A stretch of DNA of 15,901 nt, taken from JANRLT01 sp041736895. GTDB lineage: Bacteria > Planctomycetota > Planctomycetia > Pirellulales > JALHPA01. Location: assembly GCA_041736895.1 (NCBI GenBank), contig JBGSSS010000049.1:1-15901 (forward strand), read 5' to 3'. Below, in pieces: positions 6,291-14,400 of this stretch. Numbering within the stretch: the first letter of the stretch is position 1; the number at the start of each line of letters is the position of its first letter. The position numbers and the translations under genes are program-made. Below the pieces are notes generated by a model. It was not told the DNA's origin, made no database searches, and saw nothing but the letters and a program-made list of their open reading frames with translations.

Positions 6291-6503
6291 TTAGTGATCG
6301 GCCTTCGGCGTCGCGTCGGTCGATTCCGACGGAGTCTCGTGAGCACGGTTGATCGCGTCGAAAACTTCGCGGCGATGAACAGGCACTTCCTTGGGGGCTT
6401 CGACGCCCAAGCGCACCTTGTCGCCGCGGATTTCCACGACCACGATGGTGATGTCATTGTTAATGACAATGCTTTCGTTTTTTTTGCGCGAGAGAACTAA
6501 CAT
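6291..6503 (-). CDS. csrA: Carbon storage regulator CsrA (translational regulator)
   Basis: A 70-residue RNA-binding protein. MLVLSRKKNESIVINNDITIVVVEI, then RGDKVRLGVEAPKEVPVHRREVF, is the whole conserved CsrA core of five beta strands and a short helix; the last 17 residues (AHETPSESTDATPKADH) are a polar tail of the kind that varies between species. CsrA dimers bind GGA motifs in mRNA leaders, usually blocking translation, and control metabolism, motility and surface growth. AAGGA lies six bases before the ATG. That site and another GGA about 17 bases upstream could be a CsrA site on its own mRNA. It is a single gene with its own terminator (6224-6263); a possible promoter is at 6646-6673, giving a leader of about 130 bases. 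Confidence 0.96.
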   Translation of the reverse strand: MLVLSRKKNESIVINNDITIVVVEIRGDKVRLGVEAPKEVPVHRREVFDAINRAHETPSESTDATPKADH

Positions 6504-6645
6504 GGTGTTTCCTTCCCGGTTCTGAATCCTTCAGGCATCCTATTGATTGACCCGTCACGTTCGCGATCTGGATCCGTCCGAACTCGACGTGTGCTAGCGG
6601 CAAACTCGTGTTGGAAACTTGCATTTGGCAGAATTTCCTTATTTC

Positions 6646-6673
6646 ACTCTACGAGCAAATTTGCGGCAGTCAA
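6646..6673 (-). promoter_or_regulatory. Possible csrA promoter with internal palindrome
   Basis: On the minus strand, TTGACT (6673-6668) and TAGAGT (6651-6646) are 16 bases apart. The spacer contains a perfect 10-bp palindrome, GCAAATTTGC (6655-6664), which could be an operator. Both hexamers are imperfect and the distance to csrA is long, so this is tentative. Confidence 0.35.
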
Positions 6674-7158
6674 GCAAATCCATACAGTCTGGAATGCTTT
6701 TTGTAGGGGTAAAGTTAATTTTCCCTAATCCAACAGGAATTAGCGAATCCCCGCGTCGGTTGGAACAGGCTTCTATGACAGGACACAAGTCGTTGATAGC
6801 AATAGGGTTGCAGACGCAATCCACAAAACGGACAGCGATCTGGAATGCCGGCATCCAGAATCCCAATTCTCACGAATGTGCCAAAAAAACTTGAGCTTTT
6901 TTTCGGTTTTTTTCCCATTTACAAGTCAGGAATCCTAAAGGAATTAGAATTTGTCCGATTTTGGCTCTGTCTGCATTATCGACTTTGATGCCAACCCAAA
7001 TTGCCGACGTTCGTCGGTTGCGGTGAGCTTTCTGTTTTAATCGAGATTACATGAACCGATTCGCTGAGAGCATCAATTCGAGAACAGTTCAATTCAAAGT
7101 GAACACAAGTATCAGCGCATGGCAGTTCTATAAGCAACATCAGTTGAGCGAAACTCAA
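6674..7158. other. Gene-poor AT-rich intergenic stretch between csrA and nuoI
   Basis: With its flanks this gap runs from 6504 to 7276, more than 770 bases. No reading frame in it looks like a real protein: those present lack ribosome sites, family motifs and plausible composition. Visible structure: two TCTGGAATGC copies (near 6690 and 6838), two AGGAATTAG copies (near 6736 and 6940), and two runs of seven T at about 6896-6912 on the plus strand after an A-run that could pair with them. The T-runs could end a plus-strand transcript, but no promoter-terminator unit can be defined. Confidence 0.5.
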
Positions 7159-7193
7159 GACTCGCTTGCGGACTTGGCGAGTCGCTCTATAAT
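7159..7193 (+). promoter_or_regulatory. Promoter of the nuoI-nuoD operon with inverted repeat
   Basis: A perfect TATAAT (7188-7193) lies 16 bases after TTGCGG (7166-7171), a weak -35. An inverted repeat, GACTCGC (7159-7165) and GCGAGTC (7177-7183), surrounds the -35 and reaches into the spacer, a position suited to an operator. Transcription would start near 7200, about 75 bases before nuoI. Confidence 0.55.
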
Positions 7194-7276
7194 TTTGCTA
7201 GTGCCGATCTTTTGTTGCGACAATCGTCGCCATACCGGCACGCGCCGCCCGAGTTAGACTCAGTCAAGGCTGTCTG

Positions 7277-7804
7277 ATGTTGCAGTGGTTCAAAGATATT
7301 CGCGATGCGGTTTTTACGGTCGTTCATGGGCTGTGGATCACGCTGCGATACTGGATCAAAACTTACAATCCCGAACGCCGCACTTTTACCCATCAATTCG
7401 AATACCCCGAATTGCCAGTGCCGGTCTCGGCGCGCTATCGCGGCTTTCATCGTTACGATCTGACGACTTGCATCGCATGTGATCAATGCGCGAAAGCTTG
7501 CCCCGTGGATTGCATCTACATCGGCAAGGAAAAAGTCACGGGCGGCAAAGGCTTTAAGATCACCGGTTTTACGATCGATTACTCGAAGTGCATGTTCTGT
7601 GCGCTGTGCGTCGAACCATGTCCCGTCGATTGCATCTTCATGGGCTCGACGCACGATCTGAGCTGCTACAGCCGCGATGGCTGCATCGTCGACTTCGCGC
7701 GCTTGCCGGTCGATATCGGCTGGGGTCGTACAACGCTGAATCCAACGGCGGTCGCCTTGTCCAAGGTTGTCGTTGATCCGGTCCACGGCGGTCCGAATTC
7801 CTAA
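7277..7804 (+). CDS. nuoI: NADH-quinone oxidoreductase subunit I (2x[4Fe-4S])
   Basis: A 175-residue ferredoxin-like subunit of respiratory complex I that passes electrons along the peripheral arm toward the quinone site. Two cluster motifs are complete: C65, C68, C71, C75 (CIACDQCAKACPVDC) and C105, C108, C111, C115 (CMFCALCVEPCPVDC). In each, the fourth ligand pairs with the other group, as in 8Fe ferredoxins. The N-terminal helix (FTVVHGLWITLRYWIKTY) fits the membrane-contact helix of NuoI. The start ATG follows a weak AAGG. It is the first gene of the operon, just after a good promoter, whereas NuoI normally follows NuoH late in the cluster. Confidence 0.94.
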   Translation: MLQWFKDIRDAVFTVVHGLWITLRYWIKTYNPERRTFTHQFEYPELPVPVSARYRGFHRYDLTTCIACDQCAKACPVDCIYIGKEKVTGGKGFKITGFTIDYSKCMFCALCVEPCPVDCIFMGSTHDLSCYSRDGCIVDFARLPVDIGWGRTTLNPTAVALSKVVVDPVHGGPNS

Positions 7805-7835
7805 GTCCTAGCTCCCGCATCTTTGGATTACTTGA

Positions 7836-8327
7836 TTGACCACCGCGACTCCACAACCGACGATCCCACGTCTCTTTACCGTTGATCAAGCCAACGCGAT
7901 GTTGCCGTTGGTGCGGGCGATTGTACGCGACTGGTCGGAGTTGGCCCGCGAAGTGATCGAGCGTCAGGAACGGCTGAGCGCCTTGTCTCACAGCGATGAT
8001 TCAAGCGGTGACAAAAGCGGCACCAACTCGCTCGAGAAACATGAATACGCGACGGACTACTACACGGCCGAGTTGCGACAGATGCGGGCCGATCTGGCGA
8101 CCGACACCGAGCGCTTGACTGAGTACGTCATTGAGTTGCGGAAACTGGGCGTCGAGCCGGGCGATGCGCCGTTGGGGATCGTCGATTTTCCAAGCACACA
8201 CCAAGACAAACCGGTTCGGCTGTGCTGGAAATACGGGGAACCGTCGGTGCAATTCTGGCACGAATCATCGGCCGGATATGCTGGACGCAAGCCGCTGCCG
8301 AATGTCGCGCGTAAGCAATTGAACTGA
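7836..8327 (+). CDS. DUF2203 family protein
   Basis: A 163-residue soluble protein of the DUF2203 family, function unknown. The family pattern is visible: RLFTVDQANAMLPLVRAIVRDW at the start, a charged helical middle, GVEPGDAPLGIVDFPS, then VRLCWKYGEPSVQFWHE. The start is a TTG at 7836, right after a TGA stop in the same frame. The next ATG would cut into the conserved N-terminus, so the TTG is the only start that keeps the domain. Two long helices (about 17-50 and 70-105) could form coiled coils. It sits 31 bases after nuoI and 71 before nuoA, so it is co-transcribed with complex I genes; whether it helps assembly is unknown. Confidence 0.8.
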   Translation: MTTATPQPTIPRLFTVDQANAMLPLVRAIVRDWSELAREVIERQERLSALSHSDDSSGDKSGTNSLEKHEYATDYYTAELRQMRADLATDTERLTEYVIELRKLGVEPGDAPLGIVDFPSTHQDKPVRLCWKYGEPSVQFWHESSAGYAGRKPLPNVARKQLN

Positions 8328-8398
8328 TGAAAAAGTGAAACTTCGGTAGAGTTGATTGATTGTTTTTGCAGATCCAGATTTTTCCTGACGTTGCCCCT

Positions 8399-9037
8399 AT
8401 GCTGACCCCGATTGCCATTGCCGGATACATCGCACTTTTCGCCGCGCTCGGCATTGGGTTCTTGTTCGTGAATTTGCTTGTCGGCCGGCTTGTCCGCCCG
8501 AAATTGCCGAACAAAGAAAAGCTCGAGATCTACGAATGCGGCGAGCCGACGATCGGCAGCAGCTTTGTGCAGTTCGATCTGCGCTTCTATGTGGTCGCCC
8601 TGCTCTTCATCATCTTCGACGTCGAAGTCGCGTTCTTTTTCCCTTGGGCCACGGTCTACGGCAAGGCGACGCAGCTCTCGGACCCACGTTTGACCGTGGT
8701 TCATGATGTGAACGGCACGACAACTTACACCGACGCGGCGAAAGGCCTGCAAAAGGAACTTGGGTTCGACAAATATGCGGACCTGAGCACGCAGACCGTC
8801 GCCGAGGCGACCGCCACGTTGCAAAACGCCGCGCAAGACATGGCCTTTGTTTCGATGTGCGATATTCTGGTCTTCTTCGCGGTCTTGATGGTCGGGTTCT
8901 TCTACGTTTGGAAACGCGGCGATCTCGATTGGGTCCGCGCTGTCAGCAGCCAACGCGCACAAGCTCCGCCGGTGGAAATCAGCTCGCGCGGCTCCGCCCG
9001 TTCGATCTTCGATCGCGAGACAGCGATCAGTCCGTAG
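8399..9037 (+). CDS. nuoA: NADH-quinone oxidoreductase subunit A, with long internal insert
   Basis: A 212-residue membrane subunit of complex I, against roughly 120-150 for usual NuoA. TM1 is about residues 5-27; the cytoplasmic loop carries the conserved YECGEP with C47; TM2 is about 62-84 with FDVEVAFFFPW (E76); TM3 is about 152-172 and is followed by KRGDLDWVRAV. Between TM2 and TM3 is an insert of some 60 polar residues (about 88-148) absent from standard NuoA, and by normal topology it faces the periplasm. A tail of about 30 residues follows TM3. The ATG at 8399 was preferred over a TTG at 8360, since it starts just before TM1; neither has a clear Shine-Dalgarno site. It is third in the operon, with nuoC following after 71 bases. 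Confidence 0.9.
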   Translation: MLTPIAIAGYIALFAALGIGFLFVNLLVGRLVRPKLPNKEKLEIYECGEPTIGSSFVQFDLRFYVVALLFIIFDVEVAFFFPWATVYGKATQLSDPRLTVVHDVNGTTTYTDAAKGLQKELGFDKYADLSTQTVAEATATLQNAAQDMAFVSMCDILVFFAVLMVGFFYVWKRGDLDWVRAVSSQRAQAPPVEISSRGSARSIFDRETAISP

Positions 9038-9108
9038 TCCGTTTGTTTAGCGGCGACGCGCAGCGGAGCGTTTTCTTTCAGATATCTCATCCAATTCAAT
9101 TTAATTTT

Positions 9109-9639
9109 ATGCGCGGCACCTCGTTCCTTGATCGTCTCAAGCAGCAATTCGGCGACAAGATCACCGGCTCGAATCTCGAAGCGCTCGATCCGTGGATCGA
9201 AGTTTCCCCCGACGGCTTGGTCGAACTCTGCTCGTATTTGAAGACGCAGCCGGACTTGCGGTTCGATTATTTGAACTGCATCACGGTCGTCGACTACATC
9301 GAAACCGATCCGAAGAAAGCAGCCAAGGTCACCTGGCAGCCGCACCTTGAAGTGGTCTATCACCTCTGGAGCGTCACGAACCGCAACAGCCTCGTGCTCA
9401 AGGTCATGCTCCCGCGCTGGCACAACAACATCGAGGGCGTTCCGCCCGAGTGCCCGACGGTCAGCGGCGTCTGGCGCACGGCCGATTGGCACGAGCGCGA
9501 GTGCTACGACCTGAGCGGCGTGAACTTTACCGATCACCCGAACCTGCGGCGGATTCTGTGCCCCGAAGATTGGGAAGGTTTTCCGCTCCGCCGTGATTAT
9601 GTCCAGCCGTTGGAGTATCACGGGATTCGGAATCGGTAA
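9109..9639 (+). CDS. nuoC: NADH-quinone oxidoreductase subunit C (30-kDa subunit)
   Basis: A 176-residue subunit of the peripheral arm of complex I; it packs against NuoD and supports the quinone-reducing module. The C-terminal signature is clear: WHERECYDLSGVNFTDHPNL, then RRILCPEDWEGFPLRRDY (residues 128-164), close to the usual complex I 30-kDa pattern. The ATG at 9109 matches the normal N-terminus (FLDRLKQQFGDKI); reading further upstream would overlap nuoA. No Shine-Dalgarno site precedes it; the leader is AT-rich (TTTAATTTT). Length is near normal for unfused NuoC. nuoD follows after 66 bases, so the two are not fused as they are in E. coli. Confidence 0.93.
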   Translation: MRGTSFLDRLKQQFGDKITGSNLEALDPWIEVSPDGLVELCSYLKTQPDLRFDYLNCITVVDYIETDPKKAAKVTWQPHLEVVYHLWSVTNRNSLVLKVMLPRWHNNIEGVPPECPTVSGVWRTADWHERECYDLSGVNFTDHPNLRRILCPEDWEGFPLRRDYVQPLEYHGIRNR

Positions 9640-9705
9640 GACCTGCAAACAAATAGACTACGAAGAAACTAAGCTCCAGCACATCGCAAGAGAATCGCCG
9701 ATCAC

Positions 9706-10914
9706 ATGGCACTGCACACCGAAGACGATCAACGGATCATCGAGTTCGACGTCCGCACCGACGAGATGCTCGTGAACATGGGTCCGCAACACCCGAGCAC
9801 GCACGGCGTGCTGCGCTTAGTCTTGCGCACGGACGGCGAAATCGTCAGCGAAGTCACGCCGCACATCGGCTACTTGCATCGCTGCGCCGAAAAGATCGGC
9901 GAGAACCTGACCCCACGGCAATGGATTCCGTACACCGACCGGATGGACTATCTGGCCGCGATGAACATGAATCTTGGCTGGGCGCTCACCGTCGAAAAGC
10001 TGATGAAGCACGAGGTCACCGAAAAGGCTCGGCACCTCCGCGTCATCATCAGTGAATTGAATCGCGTCGCGAGTCACCTGGTCGGCATGGGGACCTACGG
10101 GCTCGATCTCGGCAGCTTCTCGCCGTTCCTCTACGCGTTCCGCGAACGCGAGCGGATTCTCGACTTGTTCGAAGAAGTCTGCGGCGCGCGGTTGACTTAC
10201 AGCTACATCACTGTCGGCGGCGTCACGGCCGATCTGCCCAAGGGTTGGCTGCAAAAGTGCGAAGCCTTTCTCGATCAGTTCCTGCCAATCATCACCGAAT
10301 ATCACGCGCTCCTCACGACCAACGCGATCTTCGTGCGCCGCACCGCGGGCATCGGCATTCTCTCGCCCGAGATGGCGATCGATTACGGTTGCAGCGGGCC
10401 GGTCTTGCGCGGCAGCGGTGTCGATCAAGATCTGCGCCGTGACGGTGAAGAGCGTTACACCGAAATGTACGATGGCTACGCGTTCGAAGTCATCGTCGAA
10501 AAGAACGGCCACTACCCGAACGATCACAAATATCCCAAGGTCCCCGACAGCGCGGTGCTTGGGGATTGCTGGCATCGGTTCTATGTGCGGATGCTCGAGG
10601 TCATGCAATCCATCGACCTCATCCGCCAAGCGATCGACCGCTACAGCACCTGCGCCGGCACTGTCGGCGAACCGGTCAAGCTCGCCGAGAAACTCCCGAA
10701 GGGCGAAGCCTATCTCGAAACCGAATGTCCCCGCGGCCAGATGGGCTTTTACATCGTCAGCGATGGAACATCGATCCCGTGGCGCGCCCGGGCACGGAGC
10801 AGTTGTTTCACGAATCTTTCGCCGGTCCACGAAATGTGCCGCGGCTGTTTAATTGCCGACGTCCCGGCGATCGTCGGCTCGCTCGACATCGTGATGGGGG
10901 AGATTGATCGGTAA
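9706..10914 (+). CDS. nuoD: NADH-quinone oxidoreductase subunit D (49-kDa subunit)
   Basis: A 402-residue complex I subunit that builds the quinone pocket with NuoB. Family signatures appear in order: MGPQHPSTHGVLRLVL with H29 and H33 at the quinone site, GYLHRCAEKIGENLTPRQWIPYTDRMDYL, HLVGMGTYGLDLGSFSPF, SGPVLRGSGVDQDLRRD, ECPRGQMGFYIVSDG and the C-terminal VGSLDIVMGEIDR. Length is normal and the C-terminus is complete. The start ATG at 9706 follows an AAGAGA and is 66 bases after nuoC. It is the last gene of this operon; after it comes non-coding DNA rather than nuoE, F, G or H. The partner NuoB, which NuoD must contact, is not encoded in the window. Confidence 0.96.
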   Translation: MALHTEDDQRIIEFDVRTDEMLVNMGPQHPSTHGVLRLVLRTDGEIVSEVTPHIGYLHRCAEKIGENLTPRQWIPYTDRMDYLAAMNMNLGWALTVEKLMKHEVTEKARHLRVIISELNRVASHLVGMGTYGLDLGSFSPFLYAFRERERILDLFEEVCGARLTYSYITVGGVTADLPKGWLQKCEAFLDQFLPIITEYHALLTTNAIFVRRTAGIGILSPEMAIDYGCSGPVLRGSGVDQDLRRDGEERYTEMYDGYAFEVIVEKNGHYPNDHKYPKVPDSAVLGDCWHRFYVRMLEVMQSIDLIRQAIDRYSTCAGTVGEPVKLAEKLPKGEAYLETECPRGQMGFYIVSDGTSIPWRARARSSCFTNLSPVHEMCRGCLIADVPAIVGSLDIVMGEIDR

Positions 10915-11198
10915 CTTCGGATTCAATATCGAAGCACTACCGCGCCATTCTTGCTTTAGTTGCTTTAGCTATAGAAGTATTTTCTCGCAATCAATCGCGC
11001 CCCCCCGCATCTGGCGGGAATGCCGCAAGCTCTTTAGTCACGGACACTCAAATCGTGTAGCGACGGAAGAGGCGATAAGTAGACATAAGTTTAGTATTAA
11101 CTGCTTGCTTTTTTCAGATCGAACCCGTTCCGACTCATTCACACTTTTTGATAAATGCCACAACACTCATATTATTTTTTAGATTTCGCGCAACTTCC
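10915..11198. other. Intergenic stretch after nuoD
   Basis: No credible gene. Together with 11199-11496 it makes a gap of 582 bases. A short tandem TGCTTTAG pair (near 10952 and 10961) and a 5-bp GC hairpin, CCCGC-ATCTG-GCGGG (11004-11018), are the only structures seen. The hairpin lacks a T-run, so the end of the nuo transcript is not clearly marked. Several short frames exist without ribosome sites or motifs. Confidence 0.5.
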
Positions 11199-11227
11199 TT
11201 GACAATTTTGCGGAGCATAACCATACT
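11199..11227 (+). promoter_or_regulatory. Promoter upstream of the surface-protein gene
   Basis: A perfect TTGACA (11199-11204), a 17-base spacer and CATACT (11222-11227, four of six matches) form a sigma-70 type promoter. It points toward the large surface-protein gene and would give it a leader of about 260 bases. Confidence 0.5.
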
Positions 11228-11281
11228 AACCCTCTAGCACACGGAATTTGAGTTCTCCGTATGCGATTTGTCGGTAAAGAT

Positions 11282-11422
11282 CGGTTGGGGAACCGTGTTG
11301 CCGATGGGGAAAGGGATGTTGGGGATTGCTGGGCTATGCATCATTCTGTGTGCATAACTTTTTCCGTGCAGAACTTTTCAGTCGCTAACATTTTGCGATT
11401 GAAGCTGTTAGCGAAAACAGCT
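11282..11422 (+). promoter_or_regulatory. Structured mRNA leader of the surface-protein gene
   Basis: Several hairpins lie in the leader. CGGTT-GGGG-AACCG (11282-11295) and TATGCA-10 nt-TGCATA (11335-11356) come first. Then two folds compete: TCGCTAAC (11382-11389) with GTTAGCGA (11407-11414), 8 bp, or AGCTGTT (11403-11409) with AACAGCT (11416-11422), 7 bp. They share 11407-11409 and block each other. A regulatory switch is possible but unproven; the first start codon is 75 bases downstream. Confidence 0.35.
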
Positions 11423-11496
11423 GGCCAACATCAACTTTCCAAGGCATAGAGGTTGTTCTTTACATCTTTCAGTTTTTCTTTTCTGGAAATCTATTC

Positions 11497-14400
11497 ATGT
11501 CACACCGTCGTCTCGCAAATCGTTTCGCTCGTCGTTCTGCTTTGAGCATGATTTTGATGACTAGCTTGGGGCTCAGCGCCCATGCGGCATCCGGCACCTG
11601 GACCTTAAACAACAACGGCAACTGGGGTACGACAACTAACTGGAGTGGTGGGACGGTCGCCAGCGGCGCGGATTTCACTGCGAGTTTTACCGTAAATATC
11701 ACGGCTAATCGTACGGTTACCAATGAAGCTGCACGGACGATCGGAAACATTACTTTTACTGACTCGGGAACTGCTAGTCATGATCTAACTATTGCCGGTG
11801 CGAATATCCTCACCCTAGATGTCGGGATTAACCAACCACAACTCAATATTACTAACCGAACATTGACGATCAGCGCACCGCTCGCGGGCAGTGACGGTGC
11901 CCAGAAGCTTGGCGCCGGAACACTGACCCTCAGCGGCAACAATACCGGTCTCTCAGGTAGTTTCTTGAATAGTGCGGGGACTTTAATCCCAGCGAACGCC
12001 AACGCCCTCGGCACATCGACACTCATCTACAATTCCGGCTCTACTGGTTCGACCGCATTCACGGGCGGGATTAGCTATGCCAACAATATCACGATGCTGG
12101 CGGGTGTCACCGGGACAGGGGGTGTTGGTTCCGTCCGTCACACCGGTGCCGGTGGTGTGGCCACTTTGAATGGAACGATTTCTTTGCTAGGTGTTCCCAC
12201 TTCTGGTGGAACATTCGGCGGCAGCAACACCGTTGGCCAAGAACTTCGTATCAACGGGGCCATCAATGATGCTGCAAATGGTTTCAGCCAACGCAACGGG
12301 CGTGTAATCTATGCCGGTGGTGGTAGCTCCGTCGGTCAATTCACTTTGACCAATACCGCGCTGCTCGGTGCTAACAATGGCTTGCCGCAAGGGATCTCGG
12401 TCTTGATCGGTGGTTCCAGTGCAGCCACACTGACTTTGAATGGCTTTAGCCAAACAATCAACAACACCAATGCTGCTACTTATGCCATGACCATTGGTAA
12501 TGGTGGCAACGCCGGAACGTTGGATCTGTCTACCGGAACACTGACGCTTAACGGCGATCTCCTCTCGGGCGGCTCTGCTGGTTCCACCATCAATAGCGGC
12601 GTAGGTGGTACGTTGGATTGGGGTGCTCCAGCTCGCATTCTGCAGGTTACCAATACTTCTGCCAACGGGTTGGCAATCAACAACGCGACCATCAATGGCA
12701 GCGGTGGAATCACCAAAAATGGCACCGGCAACGTGACCTTGAATGCAGCGACGTTTAATAACGCCCTGACTATTGACGCAGGTTCACTGCGTGGAAGTGG
12801 CACGCTTAACAACGGCCTGACAGTAAATACCGGTGCTAACCTAACTGTTGGCACTCTCATTACCGGCGGGACGCTTACGGCCAGCCAGATTAATTTCGGC
12901 GCTGGAACGACCACCCTCGACTTCAATACGGGGGCTCCAGGTTTTGCTGACACGATTGTCAATTCCGGCACACTAACACAAGCTGGCACAACGACAATCA
13001 ATATGGGCGTGCCAGTTGGGAACTTTCTCTCCCCCAGCACGACTTATCCGATTATTCCGTACACTGGAACTTCTCCGGGGACTAGCGGCTTTGTCTTGGG
13101 AACAGTGCCACAGCGAGCTGCAGCAACGATTGTTGATACCGGGACATCGATCGCCGTCCAAGTCGGAACTCTTGATAAAGTTATCTGGAGCGGAGCGACG
13201 GATGGTGTTTGGGATGTCAACACCACTCAGAATTGGAAGCTGCAGTCTGATAATTCTGTGACGGGTTATCAGCAGGGCGATGATTTAATCTTTGATGATA
13301 CCGGACTGAATACTAACACCACCGGCATCACACTCAATGCGGCTGTCAGTCCGACCCGCCTCGACTTCCAAAATACGACCACCGTTCCTTATGTAATTAC
13401 GGGTACCGGTTCCTTGACCGGGGCGGGTCAAATCCTCAATAGCGGAAACGGGACGACGACAATTGACCTGTCGGGAACTTCGACCTTGGCCGGAGCCACG
13501 ACGGTTAATGCCGGGACTCTGGAAATTAAGCAAGCGAATCTGTCGCACTTAACCGCGGTGCAGAATGCCGATCCGCTATTTGCGGATGGTGTTTCGATCG
13601 CCACGGGCGCAACATTGAAGCTGACGACGAACAACGCCGGCTTTAGTCTGACCCGCGATGTTTCCGGGGCGGGAACACTGACACTTGATACTGCTAACGG
13701 CGGGACGCATAGCGCCACCACTCCGGCCACAATCAACTTTACCGGCGACAATACAGCTTTCTCGGGATTGCTCAAGCTCTCGCCAAGCAACCCGGCAAAC
13801 GGCTCCTTCCGCACAGACGGGAGTACTTCTCCAACGGATCTCGGAACCGCCACGATTGATGTCGATGCAGGCGGTCAATTGTGGATCGGGGCAGGGACAT
13901 TCAACAACAATATTACGATCACCGGCGTCGGTGCTCAGGAAACTGCCGGCGGTGCCAATGCTGTCGTCGCCCCGACGTTGGCTGCTCTTGGCTTTACCCC
14001 TTATGTCACCAATTCCGGAATTGGCGCGATTCGGATGTCGGCTAATAGCATTTTGGCTGGCAACATTACCCTAGACGGGTCAGCCAAGATTATGGCGTTT
14101 AACGCTACCGGTACTATTGCAGGTACGATCGGTACGACGAATTCGACCGATATACTGGCGGTCGGCGGTGGAACTAATGGGACCACGTTGATTTTGACCG
14201 GCACGAATAATGCCGGGGCAAATCCGGTAAATGAAATTTGGATCAATGCCGGCGGCACGGCCGGGACACAACGCCTGCAAGTTGGCAACAACTCAACCAC
14301 CGGGACTCTCGGCGTTGGCGATGTCTTTCTCTTTGGCCAAACGGGCGTCACGCCAGTCCTGGATGTCCGTCGCTCCGACGGCTACACCCTCGGAGCCAAC

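Noticed and set aside
6619..6894. Plus-strand frame of 91 codons upstream of nuoI
   Set aside because: No ribosome site, no hydrophobic or conserved pattern, and AT-rich random-looking sequence.
8360..8398. TTG at 8360 as nuoA start
   Set aside because: It adds 13 residues before the first membrane helix; the ATG at 8399 gives the normal short NuoA N-terminus. Not fully excluded.
8060..8962. Minus-strand frame of 300 codons opposite the DUF2203 gene and nuoA
   Set aside because: Covers two supported genes and the gap between them on the other strand, with no recognisable domain.
9817..10830. Minus-strand frame of 337 codons opposite nuoD
   Set aside because: nuoD is unmistakable on the plus strand; the antisense frame has no family signature.
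10904..11449. Short plus-strand frames after nuoD (92 and 62 codons)
   Set aside because: The first uses a TTG inside nuoD, the second has no Shine-Dalgarno site; neither shows a motif, and the second lies in the structured leader.
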